Positions 1 to 8,315 are shown, numbered from the stretch's first letter. The stretch: 35,597 nt of DNA from Methanomicrobiales archaeon (GCA_012521035.1 JAAYND010000017.1:1-35597), one strand, 5' to 3'. Numbers and translations: made by a program. Notes: generated by a model from the letters alone, not told the origin.

Positions 1-680
1 AAGAACTCTCCGGGTTCGAGCTCAGCGAGTTCCTCGACCTCCTTTCTGGATGAGAAGAAGAGATTGACGGCTTTTAAGTCATTCTCGATCGAGAGCTTCC
101 CGATGATCTGGCTGTTGCACTGCGAGAGAACGTTCTTTGCCACGAGCGACGGCCGCTGGGTTGCGACCATCAATCCGAGTCCGCGTTTCCGGCCCCGGCG
201 GGATATCTCCTCAATCCTCTGTATGGGGGTGCCGATCTGCGGTATGAACTTGTCAGCCTCCTCCACGATCAGGAGGAAGGGCTGCTTCAGCCGGCTCTCA
301 AGGTCGTAGAGGATCTCGGCGAGCTTCGTCACCTCCTCGCGCATATCCGCCGCCTCCGAGACGTCGAATATCACCGCCGCCCTGGAGCGGATGGCCTCCT
401 GCATCACCTCCCTGAGATCGACCTTCCCGATCTCCGCGTCACAACCCTCGCCGGCACCGAGCCAGATGAGGGAGAACCGGTCCTTGAGCGAGAAGTACTC
501 CCCCTCCGTATCGATGATACAGAACCCTATCCGCGCCTGGAGGAGCTGCTCACAGAGGACAGCGATCCCCCAGCTCTTCCCGGCGCCCGACTGCGCTATG
601 ATGCAGGTCCGTCCCGTGACCACCTCCTGGGCATCGACGGCGACATCCCGGTCGCCGGCCTTTCCGATGACGAGATCCAT
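1..680 (-). CDS. HerA-like ATPase (DUF87 family), 3' end outside the window
   Basis: This gene reads leftward from an ATG at 680 and runs off the window with its C-terminus missing; about 226 codons are visible. The N-terminal part has a Walker A motif (QSGAGKS, residues 30-36) and a Walker B-like stretch (LLIVEEADK, near residue 140), followed by RRGRKRGLGLMVATQRPS. That pattern is typical of HerA/VirB4-like hexameric ATPases, where the ATQRPS segment is the sensor region. HerA proteins in archaea pump or translocate DNA with the NurA nuclease, but many DUF87 relatives have unknown roles, and no NurA is visible here. An in-frame stop lies five codons upstream of the ATG, so the start is well constrained. 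No strong ribosome binding site is visible, so the message may be nearly leaderless. Confidence 0.85.
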   Translation of the reverse strand, partial: MDLVIGKAGDRDVAVDAQEVVTGRTCIIAQSGAGKSWGIAVLCEQLLQARIGFCIIDTEGEYFSLKDRFSLIWLGAGEGCDAEIGKVDLREVMQEAIRSRAAVIFDVSEAADMREEVTKLAEILYDLESRLKQPFLLIVEEADKFIPQIGTPIQRIEEISRRGRKRGLGLMVATQRPSLVAKNVLSQCNSQIIGKLSIENDLKAVNLFFSSRKEVEELAELEPGEF

Positions 681-707
681 TCGATAAAATGATCACAGGA
701 TGCCGGA

Positions 708-722
708 AGTGTTAAGGTTTCG
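708..722 (-). promoter_or_regulatory. Putative TATA box for the HerA-like gene
   Basis: On the minus strand this reads CGAAACCTTAAC, an archaeal BRE/TATA-like element centred about 34 bases upstream of the ATG at 680. That spacing would give a leader of only around ten bases, consistent with the absence of a clear ribosome binding site. Assigned from spacing and composition only. Confidence 0.3.
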
Positions 723-769
723 CTTCGGTTCCACGGGGGCGTATTCGAGGATCAGAGAGAAATCCAGTG

Positions 770-2134
770 TTACCTGTTCCGGAGGAGGGATAGAACTACT
801 CCAACCACCGAGAGTACACCGAACGCAAGGAAGATCAGTTGCAGGCTCCTCTGGAACTCCGGGAATATAGCCGGCGTGACGACGGTCGACCCCATGATGA
901 ACGCAAAGACGACGAGGACCGCCCCCATGGAGAGCATCATGCCAAGCGATCGCATCATCGCCGTCATCGCCGATGCGCTCCCATAGAACCTCGTCTCCAC
1001 GCAGCCCATTATGGCGGTGGTGTTCGGGGACGAGAAGAGACCGAGTCCGATACCGAGGATCGCCAGGAGCGCGACGATCACCGTGATCGGCGTCGTATCC
1101 GATATAGCGGCAAGACCGAAGAGACAGACGGCCGAGAGCGCCATCCCCACCGAGGCAACGTGCCCGGGCTGCACCCGGTCGGCGAGGCGGCCCGAGATCG
1201 GTGCGACGAAGACCTGGATGATCGGCTGCACGAGGAGGAGGGTTCCCGCGGCGACGGGCTCATAGCCCCGTATGTACTGGAGGTAGAGAGAGAGGAGGAA
1301 CCCGACAGCGTATGTGGCGCTGTAGTTGATCAGGGCGGCGCCGTTTGATGCGGCAAAGACACGGTTTTTCGTGAAGAGCGATACCGGGAAGAGAGGGCTT
1401 TTGCGCCGCCGCTCCACCACGTAGAAGGCCGCCCCGAGGATGAGCGCCGCTACGAGGAGGAGCATGCCGTCCGGGGTGGTAGCTCTCGCGAGGCCCAGGA
1501 AGAGGCAGAAGATCAGGGCGGAAGAGAGGATCAGGCCCGGCAGATCGAACTCCTCTGGATGCCGCTCGTTCAGGAACGCCGGGAACCTTCCGGCGTAGGC
1601 GAGAGCCGGGACAGCGATGGCCAGGGTCACGACAAATATGCTTCTCCAGCCGAAGAACTGGGTCAGTGCACCACCGAGGAACGGGCCGAGGGAGAGGCCG
1701 GCATAGACTGCGGTGGCGTTGAGCCCGATGGCGTAACCCCGCTCGCCAGGCGGGTAGAGACAGGTGATCAGGGCCACGCTGTTTGCGTAGATCATGGCGC
1801 CGCCGATCCCCTGCACGAACCTGAAGAGGAGGAGCATGCCGATCGTGGGCGTGAAGATGGAGAGGAGAGAGCCCACGACATAGACGATGACCCCGATCAT
1901 GAAGACGGTGACCCGTCCCCGGGAGTCACCGAGCTTTCCCGCCGGGAGGAGGAATATGACCGATGCGAGGAGGTAGGCACTCGTGACCCAGGCGAGTGTT
2001 GCAGCGTCGGCGACGAATTCCGCCCCGATTGCCGGGAGGGCGAGGTTGACCGCTGTGCCGGTGAAGGGATTTAAGAACGTTGCGATGGTGATGAGTATCA
2101 GGACGAATCTTCGCGAGTATGACTGCTCCACCAT
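770..2134 (-). CDS. MFS multidrug exporter, DHA2 (14-TM, EmrB/QacA-like)
   Basis: A 454-residue, very hydrophobic protein predicted to export drugs or other small molecules by proton antiport across the cytoplasmic membrane. The first helix carries NPFTGTAVNLALPAIG, characteristic of the DHA2 branch. The loop between helices 2 and 3 has GKLGDSRGRVTVF (MFS motif A), and helix 5 has the GLSLGPFLGG motif C that marks antiporters. The length and number of hydrophobic segments fit 14 helices. The ATG at 2134 is preceded on the minus strand by GAGGA a few bases away, which supports the start. It is separated from its neighbours by about 90 and 190 bases and is probably a single-gene unit. The substrate cannot be told from sequence. 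Confidence 0.88.
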   Translation of the reverse strand: MVEQSYSRRFVLILITIATFLNPFTGTAVNLALPAIGAEFVADAATLAWVTSAYLLASVIFLLPAGKLGDSRGRVTVFMIGVIVYVVGSLLSIFTPTIGMLLLFRFVQGIGGAMIYANSVALITCLYPPGERGYAIGLNATAVYAGLSLGPFLGGALTQFFGWRSIFVVTLAIAVPALAYAGRFPAFLNERHPEEFDLPGLILSSALIFCLFLGLARATTPDGMLLLVAALILGAAFYVVERRRKSPLFPVSLFTKNRVFAASNGAALINYSATYAVGFLLSLYLQYIRGYEPVAAGTLLLVQPIIQVFVAPISGRLADRVQPGHVASVGMALSAVCLFGLAAISDTTPITVIVALLAILGIGLGLFSSPNTTAIMGCVETRFYGSASAMTAMMRSLGMMLSMGAVLVVFAFIMGSTVVTPAIFPEFQRSLQLIFLAFGVLSVVGVVLSLLRNR

Positions 2135-2325
2135 TATTCCTCGTGCAAAACCCGACCCGGGCCCTGCAGTACAGAGTATTCGCGTTCATCGGGGATAAGA
2201 GCACTGACCCACCCGGATCGGCTCCGGGCGGAAAGGAGGGGGGAGGAGGCCACCCTGACCCTCAAAACAGGTATCGAGGCACCGATCTCTCACGGGGACG
2301 CGCAGGGCTGACCGACCCGGGAGCC

Positions 2326-2664
2326 CTACCGCCGGATCGCCCCTGCGATGGCGCCGCCGATGAGGGAGAGCAGACCCTGGTAGATGAACGCCGATACTAT
2401 GATGATAAGCGACGTCCCGACGCCCGCGATGAACCCGAACGCCCCGAGGAGAACCGTGCCGCCTATAAGGAGCAGCACCGAGATGATGATGGCGCCGAGG
2501 ATGCCGGCGAACAGTCCGGCTTTTGCGCCGTTCCCGATCCCGCCCCTGACCATCCAGCCGGCGACGAATCCACCGACCAGTGGCCCGACGACAGGCAGCA
2601 GGAAGCCGAGTATGAGCCCTACGAGCCAGCCTACGATGACACCTGTCCAGAAATTATTTGCCAT
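2326..2664 (-). CDS. Small glycine-rich membrane protein, DUF5518-like
   Basis: A 112-residue protein made almost entirely of hydrophobic, glycine-rich helices: residues 8-40 (VGWLVGLILGFLLPVVGPLVGG), then about 50-75 and 78-108. Repeated GxxxG-like spacing suggests tightly packed helices. It resembles the DUF5518 family of archaeal membrane proteins, common in methanogens and haloarchaea, whose function is unknown. The ATG at 2664 lies about 35 bases downstream of a clear TATA box. No strong ribosome binding site is seen. It stands alone between the MFS gene and arcC, so the context gives no functional hint. Confidence 0.7.
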   Translation of the reverse strand: MANNFWTGVIVGWLVGLILGFLLPVVGPLVGGFVAGWMVRGGIGNGAKAGLFAGILGAIIISVLLLIGGTVLLGAFGFIAGVGTSLIIIVSAFIYQGLLSLIGGAIAGAIRR

Positions 2665-2698
2665 AACCTATTCTTCACCGGCGGATGGACACGGAGAT

Positions 2699-2712
2699 CT
2701 ATAATATAAACG
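2699..2712 (-). promoter_or_regulatory. TATA box upstream of the DUF5518-like gene
   Basis: The minus strand reads GTTTATATTATAGA here, a good match to the methanogen TATA consensus. It sits about 40 bases from the ATG at 2664, placing the transcript start roughly 10-15 bases before the gene. Confidence 0.6.
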
Positions 2713-2729
2713 TTGGGGTCGGGCCCCGG

Positions 2730-3674
2730 TTATGGGTGAATCCGGGTGCCCACACGCCCGGCCAGGGCGTCGCCCGCAGAGTCGAGCGACGTTATGATCA
2801 CCCGGCGGCCCCCGGCCTCCAGGAACGCTATCGCCGCCTCGATCTTTGGCCCCATGGTTCCGGGCGGGAAATGCGTAGCCGCAAGATGCTCTTTTGCCTC
2901 GGCGACCGTCATATCGCGGAGTACCTTCTGGTCCGGAGAACCATAATCCAGGTAGACGGACTCGACATCCGTCAGGATCAGGAGATCGTCGGCATCGACG
3001 AGCCGGGCGAGGAGTGCTGCGGTGTAATCCTTGTCCACAACGCCCTCGACGCCGTGGAGGGTGCCGCCCGGACCATCGACAACCGGTATACCCCCACCAC
3101 CGGCAGCGATCACGACCGCCCCGCCGTGGAAGAGACGGGATATGACCTCCCTCTCCACGATGGTCACCGGGCGCGGCGAGGGAACCACCCGCCGGTACCC
3201 ACGGTTCGGGAGCTCCACCATCTTCCAGCCATTCTTTTCTATGAGATCCCCTGCCTGCTTTTCAGTATAGTATGGACCGATCGGCTTTGTCGGGTTCTCA
3301 AACGCCGGATCATCGCCCCTGACCAGGGTCTGCGTCAGCACAGCCACGACCGGGCGGGCGTATCCCGCCTCATTGAGAGCCTCATTCAGCGACTGCTGGA
3401 GCATGTACCCGATCATGCCCTGGCTCTCGGCCCCGCAGACATCGAGCGGCATCGGCGGGAGGATATCCTTTGCTATCTCGTTTCGGAGGAGGATATCCCC
3501 CACCTGCGGCCCGTTTCCATGCGTTACGATGACGTCATACCCCGCGCGGATGATATCCACGATATGCCTTGATGTCCGGCGGACGTTTGCGAGCTGCGCC
3601 TCAGCGGTTCCCTTCTCCCCGTGCCGCCGGATGGCGTTACCGCCGAGCGCTATAACCACAGCCTTCTCCACCAT
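2730..3674 (-). CDS. arcC: Carbamate kinase
   Basis: A 314-residue protein of normal length for carbamate kinase, which interconverts carbamoyl phosphate plus ADP with carbamate plus ATP. In the arginine deiminase pathway it works in the ATP-yielding direction. Visible family motifs are VIALGGNAI near the N-terminus, THGNGPQVG near residue 52, CGAESQGMIGYM near residue 83, AAGGGGIPVV near residue 190, and LLILTDVESVYLDYG followed by GTMGPKIEAA toward the end. These are the nucleotide- and carbamate-binding loops of the amino acid kinase fold. It starts five bases after the arcA stop and so is co-transcribed with arcA. No ornithine carbamoyltransferase gene is nearby, so the carbamoyl phosphate must come from an enzyme encoded elsewhere, probably a biosynthetic ArgF running in reverse. 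Confidence 0.95.
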   Translation of the reverse strand: MVEKAVVIALGGNAIRRHGEKGTAEAQLANVRRTSRHIVDIIRAGYDVIVTHGNGPQVGDILLRNEIAKDILPPMPLDVCGAESQGMIGYMLQQSLNEALNEAGYARPVVAVLTQTLVRGDDPAFENPTKPIGPYYTEKQAGDLIEKNGWKMVELPNRGYRRVVPSPRPVTIVEREVISRLFHGGAVVIAAGGGGIPVVDGPGGTLHGVEGVVDKDYTAALLARLVDADDLLILTDVESVYLDYGSPDQKVLRDMTVAEAKEHLAATHFPPGTMGPKIEAAIAFLEAGGRRVIITSLDSAGDALAGRVGTRIHP

Positions 3675-3679
3675 TCACA

Positions 3680-4978
3680 TCACCCCCTCTCCAGTGCACA
3701 GGTCATACAGTGAGGACCACCGTATCCCCCGGTCAGGTTCTCGAAGTGCAACGGATAGGTCTCGATATCGTGCTGGTAGAACTCCACCCGGTGCGGGAAG
3801 AACTGGCCGGCGTTTCGGATCCGGCGGTAGTCCTCCTCTGCGTGCCGGAGGAGATCCCCGTAGCGTTCCGGATCGGCCCCGGCCTTCCTCGCCAGGTTTG
3901 TAAGCACCATCTTCATAACCCGCTCGCCCTCTACCGTGAGGATGATACCGTCCTGGATACAGAGGACGTTTGCGGCGTAGGAGAGTTGTTCAAGGACCGA
4001 GAGGTCGATCACCGCAAAACCCTTTGAGCGGATGTAGTCATGGAGGCTCATGGTCTCCCCCGATGGCTCGTATCCCTCGCCCGCCCGGTGGTAGATATCA
4101 ACCTCTGCCTTCCGGAGGAGGAACTCAGCGCCGATCACCACATCGCTCGATGCGACGTTGAAGTAGGTATCGAGGTGCATATCGATCATCGGGTCAGGCC
4201 GCCCGCTCGGTATGAGGGGATGGCCCGGCTGGTGGACGACACCGATCTCATCAAAACCCGTGGCACAGGTGAGGAACTGGCGGATCCCGGCCTCGTTCGT
4301 CCGGTCCCCGGTGCCGATGAGGGCAAACTCCCCCATAGGTATGAAGTCGCCGCCCTCAAACGTCCCGGGCTCCTGTATCGTTCCGGCGATGGGGATGCCG
4401 AGGATCTCCCAGAGGAACCGGGTTATATCAACCTCCCGGGACCGCTGCGGTTTTGCCGGCCGCGTGCTGACGAGGCCGCACCCGGTGACCACCTGCTGAT
4501 CGCGCATGAAGTAGAGATTTGTGAGCGGTCCATGCCCCTGAATCCGGACATCCACACCGCCACCGGTATCCGCCTGCCCCACCTCAAGGACCGGGCTTAA
4601 GAGGAGGAGGGTGAAGAAGTGCTGCGAGTCGAGGGCATCTGCGTTTTCTTCCATGCTCCTCCGGGCCGCCTCAACCTCCTCGCCCTCGCCCCTGATGGTG
4701 ACGGCCTCGTGTGCCTGCTCGATGAGTCGCCGGCGCACGGCAGGGTCACGGTCAGCGGTATCGAGGATGGTCTCCTTGAGCCGCAGAACCCGGACGCCGA
4801 ACTCTTCCCGGAGTGTATACTCAAGGCGCTCGTGCTCCCGGCGCGCCTCGTAGCGGCTGAACGCCCGCTCGTAGAGCGCCGCATGCGGATCGAGCAACCC
4901 GAAGAACATCTCAATTCCTGGCCGGTGGACGGCAACCCGCCGGAGCCTCTCCCATTCTGCCTGAACTCTCGCTGTCAT
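3680..4978 (-). CDS. arcA: Arginine deiminase
   Basis: A 432-residue protein matching arginine deiminase, which hydrolyses arginine to citrulline and ammonia. Guanidino-group-modifying enzyme motifs are in order: NLYFMRDQQVVTG (substrate-binding Asp), TFEGGDFIPMG (catalytic Glu region), DMHLDTYFNV (catalytic His and Asp), and a C-terminal GGPHCMTCAL whose first Cys fits the nucleophile position. The ATG at 4978 has a GAGGGG ribosome binding site four bases upstream on the minus strand. A GC-rich hairpin at 4987-5007 runs into that site, so translation could be structure-controlled. It leads a two-gene unit with arcC. Catabolic arginine deiminase is well known in Halobacterium and in bacteria; in a methanogen it is unusual enough to flag. 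Confidence 0.93.
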   Translation of the reverse strand: MTARVQAEWERLRRVAVHRPGIEMFFGLLDPHAALYERAFSRYEARREHERLEYTLREEFGVRVLRLKETILDTADRDPAVRRRLIEQAHEAVTIRGEGEEVEAARRSMEENADALDSQHFFTLLLLSPVLEVGQADTGGGVDVRIQGHGPLTNLYFMRDQQVVTGCGLVSTRPAKPQRSREVDITRFLWEILGIPIAGTIQEPGTFEGGDFIPMGEFALIGTGDRTNEAGIRQFLTCATGFDEIGVVHQPGHPLIPSGRPDPMIDMHLDTYFNVASSDVVIGAEFLLRKAEVDIYHRAGEGYEPSGETMSLHDYIRSKGFAVIDLSVLEQLSYAANVLCIQDGIILTVEGERVMKMVLTNLARKAGADPERYGDLLRHAEEDYRRIRNAGQFFPHRVEFYQHDIETYPLHFENLTGGYGGPHCMTCALERG

Positions 4979-4986
4979 CTAACCCC

Positions 4987-5007
4987 TCGCCCCCGCCCGG
5001 GGGGCGA
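4987..5007 (-). promoter_or_regulatory. GC-rich hairpin abutting the arcA ribosome binding site
   Basis: A perfect inverted repeat with 8-base arms (TCGCCCCC at 4987-4994 and GGGGGCGA at 5000-5007) and a 5-base loop. On the minus strand the 3' arm overlaps the first two bases of the GAGGGG site that serves arcA. In the arcA transcript it would form just before or against the ribosome binding site. It could affect translation, or it may simply be a GC-rich chance palindrome. Confidence 0.4.
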
Positions 5008-5406
5008 TCACTCCTGCAGAAAGTGGACCATTCTGACGCTTGATGAGAAAACTGGTGCTTGAGGTGGCGGCAAACGCCGTCTGATCGTTGAGAAAGGTTT
5101 TTATGTATTGATGCATCCGTTGGCACTCCAGTCAGGAAACTTCTCGCTGGAAAATGGATAAATCTGTCGCGAACCCTGCCCACCCATCGACCGGGGGAGC
5201 GAAATCCTGGAAACCGCCGCGCCGCCCTGGCGCACGATGCGAAGTCGGAGGGCGGGTTATCGGGGATTTTTGCCGCACGGTATCCCGGGCCGAAGCCGGA
5301 TATGAGCAATTTTGCGATTATCCGCATCCGGAGAGGGGAAAAGAAAATATGGACGTTCTACATGAAAGTACTGTTACGCGCCGGGCGGAGAACAGGGCGG
5401 CACCTC
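5008..5406. promoter_or_regulatory. Divergent intergenic region with a two-way TATA-like element
   Basis: About 400 bases between arcA (leftward) and the ABC transporter (rightward). The one clear promoter-like element is at 5098-5110, reading TTTTTATGTATTG on the plus strand and CAATACATAAAAA on the minus strand, so it could serve either side. It lies about 120 bases from arcA and about 300 bases from the ABC start, implying a long leader if used rightward. A short ORF (5349-5420) overlaps the ABC start and is described separately. No other gene is supported here. Confidence 0.4.
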
Positions 5407-5420
5407 ATGAGGGAGGATAA
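5349..5420 (+). CDS. Possible 23-residue upstream ORF overlapping the ABC ATPase start
   Basis: An ATG at 5349, preceded by CCGGAGAGGGG at 5328-5337 (the best ribosome binding site in this intergenic region), opens 23 codons that end 14 bases inside the ABC ATPase gene in another frame. The predicted peptide is hydrophilic and charged with no recognisable motif. It could couple translation to the ABC gene, or the ribosome binding site may serve the in-frame ATG at 5362 as a longer start of the ABC protein. Real expression is not shown. Confidence 0.2.
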   Translation: MDVLHESTVTRRAENRAAPHEGG

Positions 5421-6357
5421 CATCATCGAGGTGAGAGACCTCGAACATTCATTTGGCGAGATTCAGGCAGTGCGTAGCGTCAGTTTCAGCGTCCGGAAAG
5501 GTGAGATCTTCTCCTTCCTCGGTCCGAACGGTGCGGGAAAGAGCACAACCATCAACGTCCTGACGACGCTCCTCCCCATACAGAAGGGCACAGTGCGGGT
5601 GGCCGGCTACGACCTCGCGCGGGAGCCCGAGAGGGTCAGGGAGTCTATCGGCATCGTCTTTCAGGATGAGGTTCTGGACCGCGATCTCACGGTCTGGGAG
5701 ACGATGGAGTTTCACGGGCGACTCTACTCGATCCCCCGCGATGAGCGGCGGCAGAGGATCGATGATATGCTCGCAGTGGTGGAACTTGAGGCAAAACGGG
5801 ATGTGCGGACAAAGCACCTCTCGGGCGGCATGAAACGGCGACTCGAGATCGCGCGCGGGCTTATGACCAGGCCAGAAGTCCTCTTCCTGGACGAGCCGAC
5901 GCAGGGACTTGATCCCCAGACCCGGCTGCGGATGTGGGACTACATCAGGCAGGTGAACGCTGCCGGGACGACGATATTCCTGACGACGCACTACATGGAC
6001 GAGGCCGATATGCTCTCAGACCGGATCAGCATCATCGACCACGGCAGGATCGTCGTAACCGGTACCCCCGAGGAGCTCAAGGATGCCCTCGGCGAGGATG
6101 TTATCTACCTGGAGACCGTGGATGACGCGAGGGCAGAGGAAGCCATCCAGGGGATCGATGAGATACGATCGATCACGGAGTCACCCAGGGGGCTTTCGAT
6201 AACGATATCAACCGATGGAAGTCACTGCCTCCCGAGGATCGTCGAGCTGGTGCGCGGCGCCGGCATCGATATCGTGAGCGCGAACCTCAAGAAACCGACG
6301 ATGGACGACGTATTCGTCCACTACACCGGCAGGGAACTGCGCGACATGGGAGGGTGA
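5407..6357 (+). CDS. ABC transporter ATP-binding protein (DrrA-like)
   Basis: A 316-residue ATPase subunit of an ABC-2 exporter. Motifs are Walker A GPNGAGKSTT (about residues 38-47), a Q-loop in GIVFQDEVLD, the signature LSGGMKRRLEIARG (about 138), Walker B VLFLDEPTQGLDPQTR (about 158) and the H-loop LTTHYMDEAD (about 192). A C-terminal domain of about 90 residues follows, as in DrrA/NodI-type exporters for drugs or lipids. The chosen ATG at 5407 begins MREDNIIEVRDLEHSF, where homologous proteins usually start. In-frame starts at 5362 and 5302 would add an unusual basic extension. The permease gene follows nine bases later, so the two form one exporter of unknown substrate. Confidence 0.92.
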   Translation: MREDNIIEVRDLEHSFGEIQAVRSVSFSVRKGEIFSFLGPNGAGKSTTINVLTTLLPIQKGTVRVAGYDLAREPERVRESIGIVFQDEVLDRDLTVWETMEFHGRLYSIPRDERRQRIDDMLAVVELEAKRDVRTKHLSGGMKRRLEIARGLMTRPEVLFLDEPTQGLDPQTRLRMWDYIRQVNAAGTTIFLTTHYMDEADMLSDRISIIDHGRIVVTGTPEELKDALGEDVIYLETVDDARAEEAIQGIDEIRSITESPRGLSITISTDGSHCLPRIVELVRGAGIDIVSANLKKPTMDDVFVHYTGRELRDMGG

Positions 6358-6366
6358 GGGGATCGA

Positions 6367-7203
6367 ATGGCATGGGAGTTTCTTACCGTCTACTGGCGGG
6401 AGATGATCAGGTTTGTCAGGTTCAGGACGCAACTTTTCTCGTCGCTCCTGCAACCGGCGCTCTGGATGGCGTTCTTCGGTGTCGCAATGTCAGCAAACTT
6501 CAACCGGTTCACCGCTACCATCCCCGTCCCGCCGGGCACGATCCCGGTCGATTACCTCACGTTCATGGCCGCCGGCATGATCGCGATGACGAGCCTCTTT
6601 ACGAGCCTCTTCGGCGGCATGAGTCTCCTATTCGATAAGAACTGGGGGTTGATGCGGGAGATGCTCGCAAGCCCCATGCCCCGGACCCACATAATGCTGG
6701 GGGTCAGCCTCTCGGGTATAACGAAGTCGTTCATCCAGGTCGTGATCATAATGGCGTTTGGCCTCATCCTCGGGGTCGAGTTCTTCCCGGGGTACTCACC
6801 GGCCCGGATCGCCGTCTCGATCCTCGGCATACTCACCTTCGTCGGTGTCTTCTCGCTCGGGTTCCTCCTCTTCTCATCAAACATATCGATGCGTCTAGAG
6901 AGCCCTGAGGGACTCCAGGGGATCATCACCCTCCTCACGATGCCGCTCTTCTTCGTCTCTAACGCCCTCTACCCGATCCAGGCCTTCCCCCCATTCTTGC
7001 AGACCCTCTCGGCATACAACCCCCTGACACACCTGGTCAACGGTATCCGCTACTTCGCCCTCGGAAGCGAGTTCTTCGCTGTCGGTGCGGAGTACTCCTA
7101 CACCCCGGCCGATATCCTCCTCTCGTTCTCCTACCTCCTGGTCTTCGCGGCGGTGATGTACATACTCGCCCGGCAGGCGTTCCAGAGAGCGGTGGTGACG
7201 TAG
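6367..7203 (+). CDS. ABC-2 type exporter permease
   Basis: A 278-residue integral membrane protein with about six hydrophobic segments, the usual layout of an ABC-2 permease. Family features include GMIAMTSLFTSLFGGMSLLFDKNWGL around residues 70-95, which spans the second helix and the coupling loop, and the later segment with LLTMPLFFVSNALYPIQAFP near residue 195 preceding NPLTHLVNGIRY. It starts nine bases after the ATPase stop, and the GTGAGGGG spanning that stop serves as ribosome binding site. It pairs with the upstream ATPase; two permease chains and two ATPases would make the exporter. The substrate is not deducible. Confidence 0.92.
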   Translation: MAWEFLTVYWREMIRFVRFRTQLFSSLLQPALWMAFFGVAMSANFNRFTATIPVPPGTIPVDYLTFMAAGMIAMTSLFTSLFGGMSLLFDKNWGLMREMLASPMPRTHIMLGVSLSGITKSFIQVVIIMAFGLILGVEFFPGYSPARIAVSILGILTFVGVFSLGFLLFSSNISMRLESPEGLQGIITLLTMPLFFVSNALYPIQAFPPFLQTLSAYNPLTHLVNGIRYFALGSEFFAVGAEYSYTPADILLSFSYLLVFAAVMYILARQAFQRAVVT

Positions 7204-7284
7204 TATCTCACCCCGCCGGGACGCGGATCAAAAACCTGCCCGTAACCTTTTACCTGCACCGGATCAATCTCTCGTGTATCCGCC

Positions 7285-8259
7285 ATGACACATCTTCTCT
7301 CCTTCACTGCCGGGGGGGTGACCTGCGCCCTCCCTCTTGCCAGGATCCGGCAGGTCATCAGTATGGTGGAGCTCAAGGCCCCGGCCGGAGAGCGCCCCGG
7401 GGAGATCGGAACCATGAACCTGCATGGCAGGACTGTGCCGGTCTACTCGCTCCGGAGGCTTCTCGCCCTCCCCGATCGCCCGCCACGCTCCGGCGATGCC
7501 CTCGTCATCGCTCACGGGGATCCAGACTGCGTGGCTCTCCAGGTGGATGCCGTGAAGGGGGTTCGGGCGGGGACGATTCCCACCCCGCAGGTGAGGGGAC
7601 CATCCTCCTCCCCCGGCGCGATCCTGACCGAAGAGGAGGTCTTCATATACGATCTCCCCCTGTTCATCGCGGCGGGAGGAAGCGTACCGCTCCCCCTCCC
7701 CCCGGGCACGGCCGGCGCGGATGAGGACGAAACCCCCCGCGATCCCGTGAAGGAGAGCGCGATCCTCGCCGAGCGGGCCAGGGCGTTCTCGGAGCCAGAG
7801 GAAGAGCCTCGCGAGACCACATCTCCTGAACTCCTCACGTTCCAGCTCGCCGGCCAGGAATACGCCGTCAGAATGCAGTACATCCGGGAGGTCTTCATCA
7901 TACGCGAGATCACGCCGGTCCCGGGGGTGCCCGATTTCATCGCCGGAATCGGCGCCATCAGGGGAGAGATCATATCCATAGTCGACCTCCGCACGCTCTT
8001 CTCCATACCGAAGCACGGTCTGACAGACCTCAACCGGGTCATCGTCCTATCCAATGGGGAAGTGGCCTTCGGGATCCTTGCCGATTACATAACAGGTATC
8101 GGTATCCGGCCGACCGACCGGCTCGCCCCTGTAGAACCGGGTATGACGCCCATCGACCGGAGATACCTGATGGGGGTTGCGGATGGATCGGTTATCGTTC
8201 TCGATGCTGCAGCGATCCTCGCCGATCCGGGGATGGTGGTGGATGAGACCAGGAAATAA
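7285..8259 (+). CDS. Tandem CheW-domain chemotaxis coupling protein
   Basis: A 324-residue protein with two CheW domains. The second (about residues 180-315) is canonical: LLTFQLAGQEYAVRMQYIRE, then VPGVPDFIAGIGAIRGEIIS and VDLRTLF. The first (about 1-130) is more divergent but keeps the pattern: LLSFTAGGVTCALPLARIRQ, then GTMNLHGRTVPVYSLRRLL. The two are joined by an acidic, Pro-rich linker (about 130-178). CheW links chemoreceptors to CheA at the membrane array, so a double CheW could bridge two partners. It starts 81 bases after the ABC permease and precedes the chemoreceptor gene, which has its own promoter. Function in the same signalling unit is inferred from position. Confidence 0.88.
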   Translation: MTHLLSFTAGGVTCALPLARIRQVISMVELKAPAGERPGEIGTMNLHGRTVPVYSLRRLLALPDRPPRSGDALVIAHGDPDCVALQVDAVKGVRAGTIPTPQVRGPSSSPGAILTEEEVFIYDLPLFIAAGGSVPLPLPPGTAGADEDETPRDPVKESAILAERARAFSEPEEEPRETTSPELLTFQLAGQEYAVRMQYIREVFIIREITPVPGVPDFIAGIGAIRGEIISIVDLRTLFSIPKHGLTDLNRVIVLSNGEVAFGILADYITGIGIRPTDRLAPVEPGMTPIDRRYLMGVADGSVIVLDAAAILADPGMVVDETRK

Positions 8260-8315
8260 TCCTGCATAATTCAGCCATTATGCTAAAAATCCCTGCAGAA
8301 CTCCCCCTTTTGAGA

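Noticed and set aside
2119..2709. 196-codon ORF on the plus strand over the DUF5518-like gene
   Set aside because: It is highly charged and compositionally odd, lies antisense to a gene with a good TATA box and membrane-protein pattern, and shows no domain. It is a shadow of GC-rich coding sequence.
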